The translations under genes were made by a program, and so were the position numbers. The notes under the pieces were generated by a model, which worked only from the letters and a program-made list of their open reading frames with translations, did not search any database and was not told where the DNA came from. Positions 1 to 4,272 of a stretch of DNA of 6,078 nucleotides are shown one piece after another; the first letter of the stretch is position 1; each line of letters starts with the position of its first letter. The stretch is from Paracoccaceae bacterium (lineage in GTDB: Bacteria > Pseudomonadota > Alphaproteobacteria > Rhodobacterales > Rhodobacteraceae), in contig JALWQC010000242.1 in NCBI GenBank assembly GCA_027080755.1, positions 1-6,078 on the forward strand, written 5' to 3'.

Positions 1-44
1 GGGGGGGGGAAGGCGGGCGGGTCGTCGCGTTCAAACAGGTTCAT
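1..44 (-). CDS. N-terminal fragment of an unidentified gene, translationally coupled to the Fe-S protein
   Basis: Reading the minus strand from the ATG at 44-42 gives MNLFERDDPPAFPP before the window ends, too little to assign a family. The start is supported by a TGATG overlap: the stop of the upstream Fe-S gene (46-44) shares one base with this ATG, a common arrangement for translational coupling in an operon. No strong ribosome binding site lies just ahead, which fits re-initiation by ribosomes finishing the upstream gene. The visible codons end in an uninterrupted run of at least nine C (bases 9-1) encoding the end of Phe12 and then prolines; the run may continue outside the window. In related formate dehydrogenase loci this position can hold another accessory gene, but I cannot name it. 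It could also be a spurious short frame. Confidence 0.45.
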   Translation of the reverse strand, partial: MNLFERDDPPAFPP

Positions 45-2002
45 CAGTTGGGCTTTTCATCCTTCAGGTAATCGTCCGTGGTGCGCGTCGGGGCGCGGTT
101 GCCGGCGAACATCGGGGCGCTTTCGTCGAAATACTGCACCTTGACGCGGCAGTCATCGCACATCTGGATCAGGCGGATATTGTCGGAATGGGTAAACAGG
201 GCGTGTTTGTCCTGCAGTTTCTCTATAATCCGTTCGATCGTGCTTTTGACGCCGAATTCCTTGCCGCATTCGATGCAGGCGAAGGGCTCTTCCTCGTGCA
301 GGATGCGGGTTGTCAGGGCGCTGTCGCCCAGATCCATTTGCGGCTGCAGGCGAATGGCTTTTTCCGGGCAGGTGTGGGTGCAGATGCCGCATTGCAGGCA
401 GGCGTCCTCGCGGAAGGTCAGCTGCGGCTTGTCCGGGTTGTCGCCAAGCGCGCCGGTGGGGCAGAGGCTGGCGCAGGCCAGACACAGGGTGCAGGCGTCA
501 TTGTCCACCAGCACCGTTCCATAGGGCGCACCGGCGGGCAGGGGCAGGACGTCGGCGGTATCGTTCAGGGCCTTGGCGGCAAGGCGCGCGGCCTCGCGGC
601 GGCCCCCAAGGGGCAGGATGGTGGAAATATCGAGCGGCGCGGGGCGGGCGGCATAGAGCGTCTCGCACAGGGCGTCGGGTTCCACCGGCTCCAGCAGGCG
701 CAGGCGGTCGCCGGCCTCGGGGGCCAGGGCGCGGGCCAGTTCCAGTTGCGGGTCCAGGGCCTCGCGCTCGGTGCGGGGGCTGGCAAGGATATCGACCGCG
801 ACAAACCCCGAGGCCAGCGCCACCAGCATTTCCGCATGGCCGAAACCCGCGATGCTGCTGACGGCCAGCGGCAGCACATCCTGCGGCAGGCCGCGCCCGA
901 AACGGGCCGCCAGCGCGATCAGCTCGGCGCCGTATTCGTCGTCATGCACCAGCAGGCGCGGGGATTTGCCGCCCGCGGCCTTGTAGGCACCGGCCAGCGT
1001 GCGCATCCGTTCGAACAGGAACTGCACGGGCGGCGCGTCATAGCTGACCGCCCCCGAAGGGCACACCGCCGCGCATTCCCCGCAGCCGGCGCAGATATTC
1101 GGGTCGATCCGCACCGCGTCGCCGTTGCTGGTGATCGCGCCGGTGGGGCAGACGTCCAGACAGCGGTGGCAGCCCTCGCGGCTGGCGCGGGAATGGGCGC
1201 AGAGGTGGTCCTCGAAACGGACATAGAAGGGTTTTTCGAAGGTGCCTTCCATCTGCGCCGCCTCGAATACCGCCCGTTCCACGGCCAGCGGATCGCGGGG
1301 ATCGGCGCGCAGATAGCCGTCGCGTTTGTCCGGTGCCGAAAACAGCGGCGTATTCCCGGAAAGGTCAAGAATGACATCGCATTCCGACTGCCCCCCGTCG
1401 CGGGCGGGGCCAAAATGCAGCGCGCCGCGTCCTGCCGGATCCAGTTGACGCAGGGCATCCACGGTTACGCTGAAGCGCCCCAGTGTGCCACTGGCCTTGC
1501 GGATGCGGCCGGACAGGATATCCAGCCCCTCGGGCAGGATCTCGGGCGTGTCGCTCAGCAGCACGGTGACATCCAGCACCTGCGACAGCTGTTTGGCGGC
1601 GGGCAGGGCGACATCGGCGGGGCCGGTCACCAGACACAGGCCGGCCGAGTCGATGTCCATCGTTTTGACGGCAGGAGGGGACAGTTGCCCCTCGGCCAGA
1701 AGGGCGGCGATTTTCGGGGTGGCCTTGGCGCCCTCGTCCGACCAGGCGGCCCGGTCGCGGATGTCTATGCACAGGGGGTGCGGGGATTCGAGTTCGGCGG
1801 CAAGGTCCTGAAATATCGCGGATTCCTGCGCGCAGGCAATCACGATATCCCCCTGTGGCAGGCTTTGGGCCACGCTGTCCAGCCCGCTGGTGCAAAGCCC
1901 GCTGTGCACCATGGAGCAGTCCAGCCCGCTGGCCTTTCCGATCGCTTTTGCATCCAGTTTCATCGAACCTGCGCAATTGCACAACATTAGGGTCTTGCCC
2001 AT
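44..2002 (-). CDS. Formate dehydrogenase-associated multi-[4Fe-4S] protein with HdrA/FlpD-like architecture
   Basis: This 652-residue cytoplasmic protein has no signal peptide or membrane segment. It has four ferredoxin-type cysteine motifs in two pairs: C268/C278/C281/C285 (first spacing stretched to nine residues) with C304/C307/C310/C314, and C504/C507/C510/C514 with C535/C538/C541/C545, each ending in CP. A C-terminal CxxC pair set (C576/C579, C615/C618) could bind zinc or another cluster. The N-terminus has C8-N-C10. Residues 52-108 (DIVIACAQES, then IDIRDRAAWSDEGAKAT) resemble HdrA, residues 121-180 look like an eroded Rossmann segment, and residues 348-455 resemble FlpD/MvhD without its cysteines; these resemblances are from memory. 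The ATG at 2002 follows GGGAGA (2008-2013, minus). Proteins of this type recur beside DUF3305/DUF3306/TorD genes in formate dehydrogenase loci. The likely role is electron transfer or enzyme maturation, but the reaction is unknown. Four-cluster binding is secure; function is not. Confidence 0.9.
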   Translation of the reverse strand: MGKTLMLCNCAGSMKLDAKAIGKASGLDCSMVHSGLCTSGLDSVAQSLPQGDIVIACAQESAIFQDLAAELESPHPLCIDIRDRAAWSDEGAKATPKIAALLAEGQLSPPAVKTMDIDSAGLCLVTGPADVALPAAKQLSQVLDVTVLLSDTPEILPEGLDILSGRIRKASGTLGRFSVTVDALRQLDPAGRGALHFGPARDGGQSECDVILDLSGNTPLFSAPDKRDGYLRADPRDPLAVERAVFEAAQMEGTFEKPFYVRFEDHLCAHSRASREGCHRCLDVCPTGAITSNGDAVRIDPNICAGCGECAAVCPSGAVSYDAPPVQFLFERMRTLAGAYKAAGGKSPRLLVHDDEYGAELIALAARFGRGLPQDVLPLAVSSIAGFGHAEMLVALASGFVAVDILASPRTEREALDPQLELARALAPEAGDRLRLLEPVEPDALCETLYAARPAPLDISTILPLGGRREAARLAAKALNDTADVLPLPAGAPYGTVLVDNDACTLCLACASLCPTGALGDNPDKPQLTFREDACLQCGICTHTCPEKAIRLQPQMDLGDSALTTRILHEEEPFACIECGKEFGVKSTIERIIEKLQDKHALFTHSDNIRLIQMCDDCRVKVQYFDESAPMFAGNRAPTRTTDDYLKDEKPN

Positions 2003-2065
2003 TCGCTTCTCCCGCGTTTACCATCATGGCGCGGCTGGTCCGCGTCATATTCGGGGGTAGATTGC
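2003..2065. promoter_or_regulatory. Divergent intergenic region with candidate operator dyad
   Basis: Only 63 bp separate the start codons of the Fe-S gene (leftward) and the DUF3305 gene (rightward). It holds both ribosome binding sites: GGGAGA on the minus strand (2008-2013) and a purine-rich GGGGGTAG on the plus strand (2053-2060). Between them, at 2026-2048, is an interrupted palindrome: ATGGCGCGG, five bases, then CCGCGTCAT, with one mismatched pair in nine. A weak sigma-70-like promoter for the rightward genes can be proposed: TTGCCC at 1995-2000, an 18-bp spacer and TACCAT at 2019-2024. It would start transcription near 2031, inside the palindrome, as expected for an operator. No convincing leftward promoter was found. 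The dyad is directly visible; promoter and operator roles are inference. It could instead act as an RNA hairpin in either leader. Confidence 0.5.
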
Positions 2066-2620
2066 ATGGAACAAAGATCAATATCAATGCCGCTCGGCAT
2101 TGTTGTCCGCAAAATGCCCGGCGTTACGCGCTGGGCCAAGTGGACATGGAAGGCCGTGGCGGTCCTGCCCGGCGCCCCTGCGGCCCACTGGCGCCCGCTG
2201 CGCGAGGACGGGGAGGCGGTGGAATACCATGCTGTCACGCTGCCGCTGGAAATCTATCGCACGGACACAGAGGCCTATCTGACCGCCCTCGCCAATCATC
2301 CGCCCAGCGTTTACGTCATTATGCGGACCTCGGACTCGCCCGATGTGCCGCTGGAATTTGTCACCGTCACGGCCTCGGCCTTCGAGGCGCAGGACTATCA
2401 GGACAGCGGCGAGGAAATCGTGGAGCCGGTCCCCATGCCCGCCAGCGTTATCGCCTGGCTGGAGGAATGGATCGACAGGCACCACGTCGAGGAAGCCTTC
2501 TGCAAACGCCGTAGAAACAAGGAAGATATCGGCAAGAAGGAAGACGGCATAGGCGATCCGCGTATCCGTCAGGTGGCGGATGTCTATCGCTCGCCGCGTT
2601 CCAAAAAGCAGGTGTCGTGA
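2066..2620 (+). CDS. DUF3305 family protein, formate dehydrogenase accessory
   Basis: This 184-residue soluble protein has no signal peptide, membrane segment or conserved metal-binding cysteines. Recognisable DUF3305 blocks, in order, are PLGIVVRK (9-16), the W-rich stretch TRWAKWTWKAVAVLPGAP (21-38), YHAVTLPLEIYRTDTEAY (54-71), PPSVYVIMR (79-87), and a tail with PVPMPASVIAWLEEWID (121-137) followed by a basic stretch CKRRR (146-150). The ATG at 2066 is preceded by GGGGGTAG (2053-2060). A second ATG at 2087 would remove seven residues and begin right at the conserved block, so the exact start is not fully settled. The stop overlaps the start of the DUF3306 gene, so the two are almost certainly co-translated and may act together. 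The family is found beside DUF3306, TorD and respiratory formate dehydrogenase genes. Its molecular function is not known to me; a maturation role is inferred only from neighbourhood. Confidence 0.88.
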   Translation: MEQRSISMPLGIVVRKMPGVTRWAKWTWKAVAVLPGAPAAHWRPLREDGEAVEYHAVTLPLEIYRTDTEAYLTALANHPPSVYVIMRTSDSPDVPLEFVTVTASAFEAQDYQDSGEEIVEPVPMPASVIAWLEEWIDRHHVEEAFCKRRRNKEDIGKKEDGIGDPRIRQVADVYRSPRSKKQVS

Positions 2621-3207
2621 TGGGGGAAGACCGGTCCTTTGCCGCTCGCTGGTCGGCACGCAAACAGGCGGTGAAGGATGCCGAAGCCGCGCCGGAAGAA
2701 ACTGTTGCACCGGCCCCTGCCGCCGCACCGGAGCCGGAAAAAACCGAGGCCGAGATTCTGGCCGAACTGAACCTGAAAGACCCCGACGAGATGGAGGCGG
2801 GGGACGATTTTTCCGCCTTCATGACGGCCGCAATCCCGCAAAGCCTGCGCAACAGGGCCTTGCGCAAACTGTGGAAAACCAACCCCGCGCTGGCCAGTCT
2901 GGACGGCCTGCTGGACTATGGCGAGGATTTCACAGGCAAGGGGGAAATCATTACGAAACTGCAAACGGCCTATCAGGTCGGCAAGGGATTTCTGGACAAA
3001 GCCGGACAGGAAGCCCCCCTTCCAGGTGATTCGCCGGTAACCGCAGAAGAGGCGGACGACGGGGCGGACGAAAACCCCGCCCTGAACATGCCCCCCGCCG
3101 AAGAGGCCGTAACGGCAGCCGAGGTGGCACAGGCGCAACCGGCGGCAGAGCCGGCGCGCACCCCCCGCAAACGTATGAATTTCAGGTTCCAGGGGAATTC
3201 CGACTAA
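2620..3207 (+). CDS. DUF3306 family protein, formate dehydrogenase accessory
   Basis: This protein has 195 residues from ATG 2620. A GTG at 2617 would add one residue, but the ATG overlapping the DUF3305 stop (TGATG, 2618-2622) with AGCAGG upstream (2608-2613 region) is the better start. The family pattern is clear: an N-terminal FAARWSARK (7-15), an Ala/Pro/Glu-rich linker (21-47), a compact core DFSAFM (63-68), IPQSLRNRALRKLWKTNP (72-89) and LDGLLDYGEDFT (94-105), then a long acidic, low-complexity tail (about 127-180) ending in basic TPRKRMNFRF (181-190). There are no cysteines, signal peptide or membrane segments. The short helical core between disordered arms suggests an adaptor or partner-binding protein, but that is inference. 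It travels with DUF3305 in formate dehydrogenase loci and its biochemical role is unknown to me. It is the last gene before an AT-rich gap, so the pair may be its own transcription unit. Confidence 0.88.
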   Translation: MGEDRSFAARWSARKQAVKDAEAAPEETVAPAPAAAPEPEKTEAEILAELNLKDPDEMEAGDDFSAFMTAAIPQSLRNRALRKLWKTNPALASLDGLLDYGEDFTGKGEIITKLQTAYQVGKGFLDKAGQEAPLPGDSPVTAEEADDGADENPALNMPPAEEAVTAAEVAQAQPAAEPARTPRKRMNFRFQGNSD

Positions 3208-3331
3208 AACACTTATGTATAACGCCTTGTTTTTACATTCATTTTTTGGAATGCGTGAAAATTTCTCCTAGAAAAATTCTTGTGATTGTAATATAGTCAA
3301 CACAACCTGACATTTGATATCGGAGAATATT
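3208..3331 (+). promoter_or_regulatory. AT-rich promoter/leader region of the TorD-TAT-fdhA genes
   Basis: This 124-bp gap is about 30% GC by hand count, in sharp contrast to the GC-rich genes on both sides. It carries a 23-bp dyad at 3257-3279 with half-sites GAA-N2-TTTCT and AGAAA-N2-TTC around a 3-bp centre. Two promoter readings are possible. One is TATAGT (3292-3297, five of six matches to a -10 box) with no good -35, suggesting activator dependence. The other is TTGGAA (3246-3251) and TAGAAA (3269-3274) with a 17-bp spacer. Other partial symmetries are CATTC/GAATG (3236-3240, 3249-3253) and TTGTG/CACAA (3280-3284, 3301-3305). I see no GC-rich hairpin followed by U residues, so no clear terminator for the DUF3306 unit. 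The regulator's identity cannot be read from the sequence. Confidence 0.6.
3321..3326 (+). promoter_or_regulatory. Ribosome binding site fixing a GTG start for the TorD-like gene
   Basis: CGGAGA at 3321-3326 sits five bases before GTG at 3332. A longer in-frame reading from TTG at 3314 would run through this Shine-Dalgarno site and has no comparable site of its own, so GTG 3332 is the preferred start. Confidence 0.75.
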
Positions 3332-3949
3332 GTGGGCAACGCGGTCGAAACTGTCGCCGTTCCGGAAGAGGATCTTCTGCGTGCGGACCTTTACGATTTT
3401 CTCGGGGCGCTATTGTCAAATCCCCCTTCCGGTGAGCTTCTGGGCAAGACGGCCGCGCTTGACGGGGATGATTCAGAACTGGGGCAGGCCATCGGGGCGC
3501 TGGCCCGTCTGGCGCGCGCGACCAAGACAAAATCGGCGGAACGGGAATTCAACGCCCTGTTTATCGGCATGGCCCGCGGGGAGCTGTTGCCCTACGCCAG
3601 TTTTTATCTGACCGGTTTCCTGAACGAAAAGCCGCTGGCCAATCTGCGCCGCGACATGCTGGGGCTGGGGATCGAGCGGGCGCCGAATGTTTTCGAGCCC
3701 GAGGACAACATCGCCTCGCTATGTGAAATGATGGGCGGGATGATCCGCGGCCGTTTCGGCGCGCCGGCGGACCTGGCCCAACAGCGGGATTTCTACAACA
3801 AGCATATCGGCCCTTGGGCCGGCCTGTTTTTCAAGGATCTGGAGGGGGCAAAGAATTCCGTGTTCTACGCCCCTGTCGGCACGGTTGGCCGTGTCTTTAT
3901 GGATATTGAAAAAGAGGCATTTCGGATGGCGGGGGAAACCCCGGCGTAA
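3332..3949 (+). CDS. TorD-family cytoplasmic chaperone for the formate dehydrogenase catalytic subunit
   Basis: From GTG 3332 the protein has 205 residues, typical for the TorD/DmsD/NarJ-like all-helical redox-enzyme maturation proteins. Family hallmarks are the N-terminal helix RADLYDFLGALLSNPP (17-32), the central block EREFNALFIGMARGELLPYA (70-89), SFYLTGFL (90-97) and EPEDNIASLCEMM (122-134), the equivalent of the E-P-x-D-H-I signature. There is no signal peptide or membrane segment. Known members bind the Tat signal and apo-enzyme of molybdoenzymes until cofactor loading is complete. The two Tat-signal proteins encoded directly downstream (RRNFLK and RRSFLR) are the obvious clients, the catalytic subunit most likely. 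The gene is first after the AT-rich leader, and 36 bp separate it from the TAT gene, so it probably leads the enzyme operon. Family assignment is firm; client identity is inference. Confidence 0.92.
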   Translation: MGNAVETVAVPEEDLLRADLYDFLGALLSNPPSGELLGKTAALDGDDSELGQAIGALARLARATKTKSAEREFNALFIGMARGELLPYASFYLTGFLNEKPLANLRRDMLGLGIERAPNVFEPEDNIASLCEMMGGMIRGRFGAPADLAQQRDFYNKHIGPWAGLFFKDLEGAKNSVFYAPVGTVGRVFMDIEKEAFRMAGETPA

Positions 3950-3952
3950 TTG

Positions 3953-3966
3953 GCCGCCTCGGTGGC
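3953..3966 (+). other. Small intercistronic hairpin after the TorD-like gene
   Basis: GCCGC (3953-3957) can pair with GGTGGC at 3962-3966, with one G-U pair and a four-base loop, starting four bases after the TorD-like stop. It is followed by TTTA, too few U residues for a good terminator. It could damp read-through or mark an RNA end, or have no role. It is short and could be chance. Confidence 0.25.
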
Positions 3967-3971
3967 TTTAT

Positions 3972-3980
3972 AGGAGGAGA
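3972..3980 (+). promoter_or_regulatory. Strong ribosome binding site for the small TAT protein
   Basis: AGGAGGAGA lies just before ATG 3986, the closest match to the full anti-Shine-Dalgarno sequence in the window. It supports this 62-codon frame being a real, well-translated gene. Confidence 0.8.
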
Positions 3981-3985
3981 AAGCA

Positions 3986-4174
3986 ATGCGTAAAGAAGAA
4001 ACCGGTGTTGATACCAAACGCCGCAATTTTCTGAAACTCGCGACCGCTTCGGTTCCTGCGGCCGCCGTTTCGGTGACTGTCGGCACCGGGGCAGCAGCAG
4101 AAGCAGCGTCCGACACGGACGGTTTGCAGGATACAGCCCACACACGGGCCTATTTCGAAAGCGCCCGCTTCTAG
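3986..4174 (+). CDS. Formate dehydrogenase region TAT target, 62-residue twin-arginine protein
   Basis: The protein has a charged N-terminus, the twin-arginine motif KRRNFLK (11-17), a hydrophobic alanine/valine stretch (about 18-38), and a short polar tail ending in AYFESARF (55-62). The Tat motif, tiny size, position before the catalytic gene, and the terminal aromatic-x-SARF pattern match the family named 'formate dehydrogenase region TAT target'. A signal-peptidase site is possible after A40 (AEA), which would leave only about 22 mature residues. Alternatively the peptide stays uncleaved as a membrane anchor. Its role is not established; plausible ideas are a minor subunit, a membrane tether, or an assembly partner for the catalytic subunit. 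It lies 36 bp after the TorD-like gene and about 98 bp before the catalytic gene on the same strand, so co-expression is likely. Confidence 0.88.
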   Translation: MRKEETGVDTKRRNFLKLATASVPAAAVSVTVGTGAAAEAASDTDGLQDTAHTRAYFESARF

Positions 4175-4272
4175 CCGGACGCTTTTATATTATCCGGCGA
4201 CGGTTGCGAGACGCCCAGACACCGGACACGAATTACAGGCCCCGAAAGGGGTGTATATCAGGGAGAGATTAA
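4175..4272 (+). promoter_or_regulatory. Leader between the TAT gene and fdhA with hairpins and ribosome binding site
   Basis: This 98-bp spacer starts directly after the TAT stop with a weak inverted repeat: CCGGA (4175-4179) and TCCGG (4193-4197) around a 13-base AT-rich loop. The sequence CCGGAC recurs at 4222-4227. A compact CCCC-GAAA-GGGG hairpin sits at 4240-4251. The ribosome binding site is GGGAGAGA (4261-4268), ahead of ATG 4273. No good -35/-10 pair was seen, so read-through from the upstream promoter is the simplest reading. The hairpins could stabilise or process the message to raise catalytic-subunit expression; that is inference. Confidence 0.5.
4240..4251 (+). other. GNRA-tetraloop hairpin upstream of fdhA
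   Basis: Four G-C pairs (CCCC 4240-4243, GGGG 4248-4251) close a GAAA tetraloop, with a possible extra G-U pair at 4239/4252. It ends nine bases before the purine-rich ribosome binding site. GNRA loops are unusually stable, so this short stem could fold in the message. It is not followed by a U run, so it is not a terminator. Confidence 0.45.

Noticed and set aside
188..1990. 600-residue open frame on the plus strand, antisense to the Fe-S protein gene
   Set aside because: It is low-complexity Gly/Ala/Arg/Gln-rich, shows no recognisable motif, and mirrors a gene with four clear ferredoxin motifs. It is a typical high-GC antisense artefact.
1855..2514. 219-residue plus-strand frame crossing the divergent spacer
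   Set aside because: It overlaps both the start of the Fe-S gene and most of the DUF3305 gene in another frame, and reads as Arg/Gly-rich low complexity.
3208..3256. Terminator after the DUF3306 gene
   Set aside because: There are T runs (3230-3234, 3242-3247) but no preceding GC-rich stem; the only repeat, CATTC/GAATG, is short and flanks the T run rather than preceding it.
3286..3300. FNR/FnrL-like site (TTG...CAA) in the TorD leader
   Set aside because: The outer bases span 15 rather than the 14 of TTGAT-N4-ATCAA, and the inner AT/AT positions do not match.
3314..3331. TTG start at 3314 for the TorD-like gene
   Set aside because: The Shine-Dalgarno site CGGAGA lies inside this extension and is ideally spaced for GTG 3332; the extra residues add no family feature.
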